From the NCBI GenBank assembly GCA_021792555.1, contig JAJYUL010000002.1, positions 117,739-181,738 of the forward strand: 64,000 nucleotides of DNA. Reading direction: 5' to 3'. A program made the position numbers and the translations under genes. The notes under the pieces are model-generated. The model had not been told where the DNA came from and ran no database searches. It worked only from the letters and a program-made list of their open reading frames with translations. The DNA is from Pseudomonadota bacterium (GTDB lineage: Bacteria > Pseudomonadota > Gammaproteobacteria > Steroidobacterales > Steroidobacteraceae). Every line of letters begins with the position of its first letter. The first letter of the stretch is position 1. Below are positions 29,798-38,061 of this stretch, piece by piece.

Positions 29798-31938
29798 ATG
29801 TGCGGATTGCGCTCGAAGTCCGCCGGCAGTGTCGCCGCGGAGATCTCGAGCAGGGCATAGCGCCGCTCGAGCTCGGGATCCGGCCGGAAGCGCTGCGCGT
29901 TGGTCGAGAACACGAGCAGCCCGCCCGGGGCGAGCAGCTGCATGCACTGCTCGATGAGCGCGCGGTGGTCGCGCTGCACATCGAGCACGCCCTGCATCCG
30001 CTTGGAGTTGGAGAACGTGGGCGGGTCGAGAAAGATCAGGTCGTAGCGCGCGCCCGCGCGCAGCGCCGCGCCGAGCCACTGCAGACAGTCGGACTGCACG
30101 AACTCGTGCCGCGCGCCCGCGAGCCCGTTCAGCGCCAGATTGCGCCGCGCCCACTCGAGATAGGTATGTGACAGGTCGACCGAAGTGGTGCTGCGCGCCC
30201 CGCCGCTCGCCGCATACACCGTGGCCGTGCCCGTGTAGGCAAACAGGTTGAGGAAGCGGGCATCCCGGGCCGCGCGCCGCAGCCGCTCGCGCGTCAGGCG
30301 ATGGTCGAGGAACAGACCGGTGTCGAGATAGTCGGTGAAATTGACGCGGAACTTCAGTCCGCCCTCGCCCACCACGTGAAAGGCGCCCTCGCCGCCGATC
30401 TTCTCGTACTGCTCCCCGCGCCGGGTACGCCGCCGCGTGCGCAGCTTGATCCGCTCGCGCGGCACGCCCGTCACCTCCGGCAGGACGGCGAGCACTTCAC
30501 CGCGCCGGCGACGCACCGCCTCCGGTTCGATCGTGCGCGGCGCGGCGTACTCCTGCACGTACAGCCAGACGAGCGGCTCGTCCACCGTCTCGTACCGATC
30601 GATGGCGAAGGCATACTCGGGCATGTCAGCGTCGTACAGGCGGTAGCACGAGACCGCCTCGCGCTTGGCCCAGCCGCCCAGGCGCTTGAGGTTCTTCGCC
30701 AGCCGGTTGGCGAACATCCGCGCCCCGGGCGTCTCGGCGAGAGAGCGGTCCTGCCGGGCGAGCGTGCCCGGCTGACGCAGGCTCGCCGCCTCGATGCGCA
30801 TGCGCAGCAGGCGGCATTCGATCGCGCCGTTCCACAGCGTATGCGTGCGCTCGGCGCGGATGCCGAGCTCAAACCCCAGCTGCGGCGCGCCGGTGAGCAC
30901 CGCGGCGCGCCAGCCCTGGAAGTGCTCGCGCAGTACCTCGCCGAGCTGGCGGTGAATGACGCGCGCGGCGGCCAGATCCTCCAGGCGCGCCCCGTACGGC
31001 GGATTGGTGCACAGCAGTCCGCTGCCCGCGGCGGCCGGCCGCGCCGCCTCGAGCGGCCCGACCTCAAAGCGCACCCACGCGCCCACTCCGGCACGCTCGG
31101 CATTCGCCACGGCGGCGCGCACCGCCGCCGGATCGCGATCGCGGCCGCGCAGCAGCGGCTGATCGGCGCCGGGCTGGCGGCACTGCGTGCGCGCCTGCTC
31201 GCACAGGCGTGCCCACAGCGGCGCATCGTGGCCGCGCCAGCCGAGGAAGCCGAAGTAGCTGCGCGTGAGCCCCGGGGCCTTGGCGGCGGCGATCAGCGCC
31301 GCCTCGATCACCAGCGTTCCGGAGCCGCACAGCGGGTCGAGAAACTGCGCCCCCTCGGCCGCGAGCTGCGGCCAGAGGCTGCGCACCAGGACACCGGCGG
31401 CGACGTTCTCCTTCAAGGGCGCCGCGAGCGCCTCGCTGCGGTAGCCGCGCCGGTGCAGACTTTCCCCGGCCAGATCGATGTAGAGCGTGATCGCGGCATC
31501 CCGCGCGTGCGCGTGGAGCCGCACGTCCGGCCGATCCCGCGCCACCTCCGGCCGCTCGCCGCTCGACTCGCGCAGGGCATCGACGATGGCGTCCTTCAGT
31601 TTCAGGGCGCCGAAGTGGCTGTGCGTGATCGTCGGGTGGTGCCCGGTGAACTCGCAGGCGAGGCTCGCGCCGGGAGCCAGGTGCTCGCGCCAGGACACCG
31701 CCCGGGCGCCGCGGTAAAACGACTCGGTGTCCGGCGCCTCGTAGCGGACGATCTCGAGCAGCACGCGGTTGACGAGCCGCGAGTGCAGACAGGCGCGGTA
31801 GGCGGTCTCGAGGCTGCCGCGGAAGGACACCGCCGCAGCGTGCTCACGCACCTCCTGCGCCCCGAGTGCGGTGAGCTCCGTTGCGGCCAGGTCGGCGAGC
31901 CCGCGCGGCACGGTTGCCAGAAGCGACAGATCGTTCAC
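29767..31938 (-). CDS. rlmL: bifunctional 23S rRNA guanine methyltransferase RlmKL
   Basis: A 723-residue fusion. The N-terminal part has a THUMP domain and an N2-methyltransferase (RlmL) with the NPPY motif in LLCTNPPYGARL and FLDPLCGSGTLVIEAALIA. The C-terminal part is an RlmK-like 7-methylguanosine methyltransferase with FLNLFAYTGTATVYAASGGA and LIFLDPPTFSNSKRM. It modifies two guanines of helix 74 in 23S rRNA. This fused form is characteristic of gammaproteobacteria. It is followed end-on by the RHH gene and its ATG overlaps the clcA-like stop by four bases. Confidence 0.93.
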   Translation of the reverse strand: MNDLSLLATVPRGLADLAATELTALGAQEVREHAAAVSFRGSLETAYRACLHSRLVNRVLLEIVRYEAPDTESFYRGARAVSWREHLAPGASLACEFTGHHPTITHSHFGALKLKDAIVDALRESSGERPEVARDRPDVRLHAHARDAAITLYIDLAGESLHRRGYRSEALAAPLKENVAAGVLVRSLWPQLAAEGAQFLDPLCGSGTLVIEAALIAAAKAPGLTRSYFGFLGWRGHDAPLWARLCEQARTQCRQPGADQPLLRGRDRDPAAVRAAVANAERAGVGAWVRFEVGPLEAARPAAAGSGLLCTNPPYGARLEDLAAARVIHRQLGEVLREHFQGWRAAVLTGAPQLGFELGIRAERTHTLWNGAIECRLLRMRIEAASLRQPGTLARQDRSLAETPGARMFANRLAKNLKRLGGWAKREAVSCYRLYDADMPEYAFAIDRYETVDEPLVWLYVQEYAAPRTIEPEAVRRRRGEVLAVLPEVTGVPRERIKLRTRRRTRRGEQYEKIGGEGAFHVVGEGGLKFRVNFTDYLDTGLFLDHRLTRERLRRAARDARFLNLFAYTGTATVYAASGGARSTTSVDLSHTYLEWARRNLALNGLAGARHEFVQSDCLQWLGAALRAGARYDLIFLDPPTFSNSKRMQGVLDVQRDHRALIEQCMQLLAPGGLLVFSTNAQRFRPDPELERRYALLEISAATLPADFERNPHIHRCFELRER

Positions 31939-33719
31939 TTGATCACAGTCAGACGGTCACGGATCGCGAGCAGCACGTCGTCCCGCGACACTTCCCCGAG
32001 CAGGGTATAGCGCCACTGCCCCGGCGTCACCGGCAGCGTACGCGCCTTCTCGCGCAGAAAGGTATCGAGCGCCTCGGTGAGCGACATCTCCGGCGAGAGC
32101 GCCTCGTTCACCGGTTCGGCAATCGACTCCACCGGCGCATCCCAGCCGATCTCTCCCTTGCGCAGACGCTCGTGCACGTCTTTGGGCCGGAACCACGAGA
32201 CGAGCTGATCGCCGTCCGTCACGTACACGCGGCGTACAGAGCGGCGGGAGAGGCGGTCGAACACCTCGGCGAGCGGCGTCTCGCGCGGCACCACCACCGC
32301 GGCCGGCTTCATCAGCGCCTCCACGGTGCGCACGCGCCAGTCATCGCCCCGCTCAGCGACGATGGCCTGCGCGAGCGTGGCCGTGTAGACCGAATTGCCG
32401 TGCCGGTAGACCTTGGCCGTGAAATACGCCGTCACGCAGGTCAGCATCAACGGCAGCACCACGTGGTAGTCCACCGTCATCTCGAAGATCATCAGGATCG
32501 AGGTGAGCGGCGCCTGGGTGGTGGCCGCCAGAAATCCTCCCATGCCGATCACGCCGAATGCGACCGGCTGCGAGATGACGTGCGGCATCATCCACTGCAG
32601 CCCGCCGCCGAAGAGCGTCCCGACCGCCGAGCCGATGAACAGCGAGGGCGTGAGCACGCCGCCCACGCCCCCGGAGCCGACCGTGGATGCGGTCGCGAGC
32701 ACCTTGGCGAGCAGGATCCACAGCAGCGTCCAGCCGAACACCTGCCCGAGCAGCATCTCGCTGACGACGCTGTAGCCGTTGCCCCAGACCTGGGGCAGGA
32801 GCACCGAAATGATCCCCACGCCCACCCCGCCGAGCGCCAGCTGAAAATACAGCGGCAGTTTGAGCTTGACGAACTTCGACTTGCTGAAGTCCAGCAGCGC
32901 CAGGAAGGGCGGGGCGAGGTGTCCGAGCAGCACCCCGAGCAGGATGTAGAACACGAGTTCCCAGTCGCTCGCCACCGATACGTGCGGCACGAAGAAAACG
33001 GGAGTGACGTGCATGACGCGGTGCAGCGTCGCGTTGGAGATCACCGAAGAGATCACGAGCGGGACGAAGCTCTCCATCGCCATCGAGCCGAGTACGATCT
33101 CCGAGGCGAACAAGGCACCTGAGATGGGCGCGTTGTAGGCCGCTGCGATACCGGCGGCCACCCCGCACGCGACCATCAGCCGAAGCCGCGGCACAGGGGC
33201 GCGCGAGAGCAGGCCGATGCGCGAGCCGAGCATGGCGGCGAGCTGCACCATGGAGCCCTCGCGGCCGATCGAGCCGCCCGAGGAGATGGTGAGCATCGAG
33301 CCGAGGCTCTTCAGGATCGAGGCGCGGAAGCCGATCCGCCCGTTGCCCACATTGACCGCTTCGATGTAATCGGCGGCTTGGGCGGAAACGAAGCGCCGCC
33401 GCAGGAACAGCAGCGTCGCACCGGCGAGCAGCCCACCGACGACGGGCATGATCGCCCGATGCCACCAGGGCAGCCGCATCGCGACGGCGACCAGCCCCGA
33501 GCCGTGCTCGGAATGCGGCCAGTAGCCGCTGAAGAGGCGGATGCACAGACGGATGCCGGCGCGGAACAGCACGCTCGCGAGCGCCCCGGCGATGCCGACC
33601 AGGGTCGGCCAGAAGACGATGCCGAACAGCTCCTCGTGCCCGAACAGCGCCAGACGCAACCGCAGCAGCCACGCGAGCGGATTACGCGCGAATTTTTGGG
33701 CCTGCGCCTTCAGCTGCAT
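31935..33719 (-). CDS. ClC chloride channel/antiporter with CBS pair
   Basis: A 594-residue ClC-family membrane protein: helices to about residue 430, then a C-terminal CBS pair (VEALMKPAAVVVPRETPLAE and VESIAEPVNEALSPEMSLTE). The selectivity-filter Glu is kept in GGSIGREGSMVQLAA, and AAYNAPISGALFASEIV follows. The usual GSGIP motif near residue 107 of E. coli ClcA is not recognisable; the corresponding region reads AVNVGNGRIGF. Transport mode and ion preference are therefore open. ATG 33719 is my choice; an upstream ATG at 33758 adds 13 residues. It is coupled to rlmKL by ATGA. Confidence 0.88.
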   Translation of the reverse strand: MQLKAQAQKFARNPLAWLLRLRLALFGHEELFGIVFWPTLVGIAGALASVLFRAGIRLCIRLFSGYWPHSEHGSGLVAVAMRLPWWHRAIMPVVGGLLAGATLLFLRRRFVSAQAADYIEAVNVGNGRIGFRASILKSLGSMLTISSGGSIGREGSMVQLAAMLGSRIGLLSRAPVPRLRLMVACGVAAGIAAAYNAPISGALFASEIVLGSMAMESFVPLVISSVISNATLHRVMHVTPVFFVPHVSVASDWELVFYILLGVLLGHLAPPFLALLDFSKSKFVKLKLPLYFQLALGGVGVGIISVLLPQVWGNGYSVVSEMLLGQVFGWTLLWILLAKVLATASTVGSGGVGGVLTPSLFIGSAVGTLFGGGLQWMMPHVISQPVAFGVIGMGGFLAATTQAPLTSILMIFEMTVDYHVVLPLMLTCVTAYFTAKVYRHGNSVYTATLAQAIVAERGDDWRVRTVEALMKPAAVVVPRETPLAEVFDRLSRRSVRRVYVTDGDQLVSWFRPKDVHERLRKGEIGWDAPVESIAEPVNEALSPEMSLTEALDTFLREKARTLPVTPGQWRYTLLGEVSRDDVLLAIRDRLTVIK

Positions 33720-33859
33720 CGGTGTCCCGGGCCGGAGAGGCGTTCTGGGGCGCTGCATTATGCCCGAAGACCCGCCGGGAGACTCCTAGACAAATTCCAG
33801 AAAGTCTCCTAGCCTTCGGAGCCCCACCCGGGATCGGTATCACTGACGGAGGAGCCACC

Positions 33860-34468
33860 GTGACCTTCACACTACCCTCGCTTCCCTTCGCGCCGGGCGC
33901 GCTCGCCGCCCGCGGCATGTGCCAAGAGACCCTGGAGCTGCATCACGGCAAGCACCACCAGGCGTACGTCACCGCGCTGAACGGTCTGGTGGAAAAGAAT
34001 GACGCGCTCAAGGGCAAGAGCCTCGAGGAGATCATCCGCCTCGCCCACGGCCGGGAGGACCTCGCGCCGGTCTTCAACAACGCCGGCCAGCACTGGAACC
34101 ACAGTCTGTTCTGGAACTCGCTCTCGGCCACGGGGGGCGCCATCCCGGGAAGCCTGGAGAAGAAGCTGGTCGGCGACTTCGGCAGCGTCGAGAAATTCAA
34201 GGAAGCCTTCAAGGCCGCCGCGCTCGGCCAGTTCGGCTCCGGCTGGGCCTGGCTCGTGCTCGCGAAGGATGGACGGCTGAAGATCACCAAGACCGGCAAT
34301 GCCGGCACCCCGCTCGCCACGGGCGAGGGCAAGGCGCTGCTGGTGCTCGACGTGTGGGAGCATGCCTACTACGTCGACTTCCGCAACCGCCGCGCGGACT
34401 TCGCCGAGAACTTCCTGGCAAAGCTGGCCAACTTCGAGTTCGCCGCCGCGCAGCTCGCCGCGGCCTGA
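33860..34468 (+). CDS. sodB: superoxide dismutase, iron type
   Basis: A 202-residue Fe/Mn superoxide dismutase. Metal ligands are present in LELHHGKHHQAYV, FNNAGQHWNHSLFWN and LDVWEHAYYVDF. The Gln in NNAGQHW and the Ala in GNAGTPLA follow the pattern of iron enzymes rather than manganese ones. The start is GTG 33860, preceded by a perfect GGAGGAG; the open frame extends upstream without homology. It is cytoplasmic, with no signal peptide. A single gene with no other oxidative-stress gene directly adjacent. Confidence 0.93.
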   Translation: MTFTLPSLPFAPGALAARGMCQETLELHHGKHHQAYVTALNGLVEKNDALKGKSLEEIIRLAHGREDLAPVFNNAGQHWNHSLFWNSLSATGGAIPGSLEKKLVGDFGSVEKFKEAFKAAALGQFGSGWAWLVLAKDGRLKITKTGNAGTPLATGEGKALLVLDVWEHAYYVDFRNRRADFAENFLAKLANFEFAAAQLAAA

Positions 34469-34536
34469 GCGCTGCATCCCGCCCCGGGAGGCGTCGCCGC
34501 GTGCGGCGCCTCCCCGGGCGCCCCATCGGCGGCGGC

Positions 34537-35082
34537 CTACCCGTGGCCGGCCGCCACCCAGACCTGTACCGTCAGACCGAAGGGTCTGTGCTGCCCACAG
34601 AGCAGGTCGCTGTGCGCCACCTTCACGGGCAGTGACTCGAGCAGCGTCTCGCGGATCTGGCGCAGCAGCCGGCAGTCCGTCGGCTTCAGCCGCTTCGGCT
34701 CGCCCGGACCGATGGCGATGAGGCGCCTGTCGGCCGACAGTTCGGCCCATTTCACCGCCTTCCCGTGCAGCACCTCCGGCATGCGGAAGCTCACCTGCAC
34801 GTGCGGGGAGCGCAAGTCTCCCGACGGCGAGCGGCTGCAGTGGTAGGGCAGGACGTTCAACGTGTCGATCGGCACGCCCAGGCGCAGCAGAATGCCGTGA
34901 AACACATACCACAGCTGGTCGCACGTATAGGTGCGCGGCAGATGGTCCAGGTCCACCACCAGATCGTAGGTCCGCCAGACCGCCGGCTGCCCCGCCACGG
35001 GCGCATGGGCCGCATGCGCCCACCCACTGATCGGAACCGCCGCCAGCAGGCCCCCGAGCAGCACAGCCCCTAAGCGCCTCAT
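34537..35082 (-). CDS. uncharacterised secreted protein
   Basis: 181 residues from ATG 35082, which has GGGAGGTG six bases upstream. Residues 1-23 form a signal peptide (MRRLGAVLLGGLLAAVPISG, ending WAHA). The mature part is mixed alpha/beta with five cysteines and segments such as RTYDLVVDLDHLPRTYTCDQ, LWYVFHGILLRLGVPI and HVQVSFRMPEVLHGK. I do not recognise a family. It lies 86 bp after the carboxylesterase gene on the same strand and may be co-transcribed, so a periplasmic role is likely but its nature is unknown. Confidence 0.7.
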   Translation of the reverse strand: MRRLGAVLLGGLLAAVPISGWAHAAHAPVAGQPAVWRTYDLVVDLDHLPRTYTCDQLWYVFHGILLRLGVPIDTLNVLPYHCSRSPSGDLRSPHVQVSFRMPEVLHGKAVKWAELSADRRLIAIGPGEPKRLKPTDCRLLRQIRETLLESLPVKVAHSDLLCGQHRPFGLTVQVWVAAGHG

Positions 35083-35167
35083 GTCGCCCACCTCCCGCTC
35101 GTCATTGCACTACCGGCTTTGAGCGCCCCGGCGCCTGTGGGTTTCCTCGCGACGCGGCGACACGGCC

Positions 35168-36754
35168 TCACGTCCCCGGCTTCTGCAGGCCGGCCCGCAG
35201 CACCAGATCGAGCCGCTTGCGATAAGGATCGGGGCCGACCACCGGACCGTGCTCGGTGAAGTCCATCAGCCGCCCCGCGCCGGCGCGGTAGCGCGGCCAG
35301 GCGGGCTCCCCGGCCGGGTCCGGGCGCCCGCTGCGCGCAAAGGCGATCCAGTAGCGCTGCAGGGTGCGGGCCATCGCCTCGTCGGCGGGCGAAGTGAGTG
35401 CGCCGTAGCGCGCCTTGACGGTATCGAAGACGAACGGAATCTCGGTCGCATGCCAGGCCCCCCACCATTTCTTGCGCATGGCCGTGGGGATGTACGAGTA
35501 GCGGTACGCGTAGACCGGCTGGCCCCGCGCCGAGAGGATCCGGGCGATGGCGCGCGCCGGCTCGATCATCCACAGCGCGCCGCCGACCTCGGCGGAGACC
35601 TGCTGCAGGGGAAGCTTGCCGCCCGGATCGAACAGCGCGCGCGCCTCGGCCGCATACGGGCCGAACTCGGCAAACAGCCCCGCCAGCGATTTCGCCTGCA
35701 TCCAGCCGAGGTCCGCGCTGTTGGTGCCGATCATGACCGGCACGCGGGCCCCCATGCCTTTGGCATACGCCCGCACGGCCGGACCGAAATACAGACTGTC
35801 ATCGACCACCGGACCGCCGACATAGCCCCTCACCCTGGCGCGGGTCAGCATGTTCACCCCGTCGAGCACCTCTGCCGCCGGCAGCGCACGCAAGGCCGCG
35901 AGCGCCTTCATCCCCTGCCCGGTGATGCCGAACTGCCGCGCGAGGCGTACCCCGATCGCCTGCGCGCAGTGCGCTCCTGCGACCAGCGGCCGATCGGGCC
36001 CGAGCCACCCGGCGCCGCCCCCGGACTCGATGATCGCCTTCTGAAAGAGACCGCGGGCGCGCGGGGCGATCAGCAGCGCGTTGACCGATGCGCCCCCGGC
36101 CGACTCGCCGAACAGCGTGACGTTGTGCGGATTGCCGCCGAAGGCGGCAATGTTGTGCCGTACCCACTTGAGCGCGGCGATCTGGTCCATGAAGCCGAAG
36201 TCGCCCGCGGGCAGACCGTGGCGCACCAGCGCCGGAAAGGCGAAGAAGCCGAAGTTTCCGAGCCGGTAGTTGAAGCTCACGAGGACGACGCCGTGGCGCG
36301 CAAACGAGGCGCCGTCGTAGATCGCGGGCGAAGTGCCACCATCGACGTACCAGCCGCCGTAGATCCACACCATCACGGGCAGAGGCTTGCCCGAGGCCTG
36401 CGCGGGCCGCCAGACGTTGACGTACAGACAGTTCTCGCTCGGCCGCGTGCGCAGCGGCGCCATGTCCCCTGGAGTGGGGCGCTGCATGCAGTCGGCGCCG
36501 AACTTCAGCGCCGTGCGCACGCCGCGCCAGCGCTTCGGCGGCTGCGGAGCCGCCCAGCGCAGCGCGCCCTGCGGGGGTGCGGCATAGGGGATGCCCTTGT
36601 AGGCGATGACGCCGTGCGTGCGCGCGCCGCGCACCCAGCCGTACTGCGTTTGCACCGTCAGCGGCGCCCCGGCCGCGTGGGCCGCCAGAGCCGTCCATCC
36701 GAGCGCCGCCATGCACGCTGCAACGCCCGCTCGCATCCTGTCCGAATCGCTCAT
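35168..36754 (-). CDS. secreted type B carboxylesterase
   Basis: A 528-residue alpha/beta hydrolase of the carboxylesterase type B family. A signal peptide precedes about residue 28 (cut after AAHAAGA). Further motifs are SENCLYVNVWRP, the oxyanion-hole VMVWIYGGWYVDGG, the nucleophile elbow NVTLFGESAGGASVNALL, and WHATEIPFVFD with the catalytic His. It hydrolyses carboxylic esters in the periplasm or outside the cell; the natural substrate is unknown. ATG 36754 was taken because it begins the signal peptide; an open frame upstream adds 15 residues. Confidence 0.9.
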   Translation of the reverse strand: MSDSDRMRAGVAACMAALGWTALAAHAAGAPLTVQTQYGWVRGARTHGVIAYKGIPYAAPPQGALRWAAPQPPKRWRGVRTALKFGADCMQRPTPGDMAPLRTRPSENCLYVNVWRPAQASGKPLPVMVWIYGGWYVDGGTSPAIYDGASFARHGVVLVSFNYRLGNFGFFAFPALVRHGLPAGDFGFMDQIAALKWVRHNIAAFGGNPHNVTLFGESAGGASVNALLIAPRARGLFQKAIIESGGGAGWLGPDRPLVAGAHCAQAIGVRLARQFGITGQGMKALAALRALPAAEVLDGVNMLTRARVRGYVGGPVVDDSLYFGPAVRAYAKGMGARVPVMIGTNSADLGWMQAKSLAGLFAEFGPYAAEARALFDPGGKLPLQQVSAEVGGALWMIEPARAIARILSARGQPVYAYRYSYIPTAMRKKWWGAWHATEIPFVFDTVKARYGALTSPADEAMARTLQRYWIAFARSGRPDPAGEPAWPRYRAGAGRLMDFTEHGPVVGPDPYRKRLDLVLRAGLQKPGT

Positions 36755-36799
36755 CGCGCGCCCCCGTGCACCGCCACCATCCCCTTGCGCCCGCGCCAC

Positions 36800-37885
36800 T
36801 CAACGCGGCCGGAACCCTCGCCCGGCGAAGAACTCGCGCATCGCCTGCATGCCCGGCGCCAGATCGAGCCGCTTGCCCGCCACCCATGCATCGTTGAAGT
36901 AGGTCGAGGCGTACCGCTCGCCCTGATCGCACAGGATCGAAACCACCGAGCCGGTCAGACCCTGCGCGACCATCTCATCGATCAGACACGCGCACGCCCA
37001 CAGGTTCGTGCCCGTCGAGCCGCCGCACAGGCGCCCGAGCCGCTCGCTCAGCACCCGTGCCGCGGCGATGCTGTCGGCGTCGCGCACCACGAGGGCGCGG
37101 TCGATCACATCCGGGATGAACGACGGCTCGACCCGCGGGCGGCCGATGCCCTCGATGCAGCTCTCGCAGCGCGCGATCGCAGTGACGCTGCGATCGGCGA
37201 CGTGCCGGTGAAAGACCGAGCCTTGCGGATCGCTCAGGCAGATCTCGGTGGGGAAATGGTTGTAGCGCACGAAACGGCCGAGCGTCGCCGAGGTGCCGCC
37301 GGTGCCGGCCCCGCACACGATCCAGCGCGGCACGGGATGCCGCTCGCGGCCGAGCTGGTGGAAGATGGACTGGGCGATGTTGTTGTTGCCGCGCCAGTCG
37401 GTCGCCCGCTCGGCGTACTTGAACTGATCCATGTAGTGGCCGCACACCTCGCGCGCCAGCCGCTCGGCCTCGGCGTACACCTGGTTGGGGTCATCGGCGA
37501 AATGGCACTCCCCGCCCTGGAACTCGATGGCTGCGATCTTCTCCGCCGCAGTGCTCCGCGGCACCACCGCGATGAAGCGCAGCCCGAGCATGCGCGCGAA
37601 ATACGCCTCCGAGACCGCCGTGGAGCCGCTCGAGGCTTCCACGACGGGGGTGTCGGGGCCGATCCAGCCGCTGCACAGCGCATAGAGAAAGAGGGAGCGG
37701 GCGAGGCGGTGCTTGAGGCTGCCGGTCGGGTGGCTCGACTCGTCCTTCAGGTACAGCTCGATGCCCGGGTAGTGCGGCAGCTCGATCGGGATCAGGTGCG
37801 TATCGGCCGAACGATTGAAATCCGCTTCGATCCGGCGGACCGCTTGGTCCGTCCAGGCACGGCGGGCGCGGTCGGGATTAGGCAT
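36800..37885 (-). CDS. Cds1-type PLP enzyme (cysteine desulfhydrase/synthase family)
   Basis: A 361-residue fold-type II PLP protein. The PLP lysine is in [11 protein letters not shown], the phosphate loop in [20 protein letters not shown], and the glycine loop in [19 protein letters not shown]. The overall pattern, including [14 protein letters not shown], is closer to the Cds1 L-cysteine desulfhydrase group than to CysK/CysM, so H2S release from cysteine is the likely activity (inference). ATG 37885 was preferred because the 24 upstream residues lack homology. It is divergent from the radical SAM gene. Confidence 0.85.
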   Translation of the reverse strand: MPNPDRARRAWTDQAVRRIEADFNRSADTHLIPIELPHYPGIELYLKDESSHPTGSLKHRLARSLFLYALCSGWIGPDTPVVEASSGSTAVSEAYFARMLGLRFIAVVPRSTAAEKIAAIEFQGGECHFADDPNQVYAEAERLAREVCGHYMDQFKYAERATDWRGNNNIAQSIFHQLGRERHPVPRWIVCGAGTGGTSATLGRFVRYNHFPTEICLSDPQGSVFHRHVADRSVTAIARCESCIEGIGRPRVEPSFIPDVIDRALVVRDADSIAAARVLSERLGRLCGGSTGTNLWACACLIDEMVAQGLTGSVVSILCDQGERYASTYFNDAWVAGKRLDLAPGMQAMREFFAGRGFRPR

Positions 37886-37943
37886 GGAAACGAACTTAGC
37901 AGAATCCGGCCGCCGCGGCACAGCCTGCGCCGCTCGGCCGGAT

Positions 37944-37985
37944 TTGATGCCGGTCAAAAAGCGCCGGCCGCGGGGGGATTACCCT
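37944..37985 (+). promoter_or_regulatory. FNR-like box and -10 ahead of the radical SAM gene
   Basis: TTGAT-GCCG-GTCAA (37944-37957) matches the FNR consensus TTGAT-N4-ATCAA with one mismatch. TACCCT (37980-37985) is a -10-like hexamer at the spacing of a class II FNR promoter, with a start near 37992 and a 70-base leader to ATG 38062. The site also lies 59-73 bp upstream of the divergent Cds1 start. Confidence 0.5.
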
Positions 37986-38061
37986 GCCGCCGAGCGCGTG
38001 CGGCACAACCCGTCCCGGGCCGCCCCGCCTCACCTCATCCGCTGCACCGGTTCATCACGCC

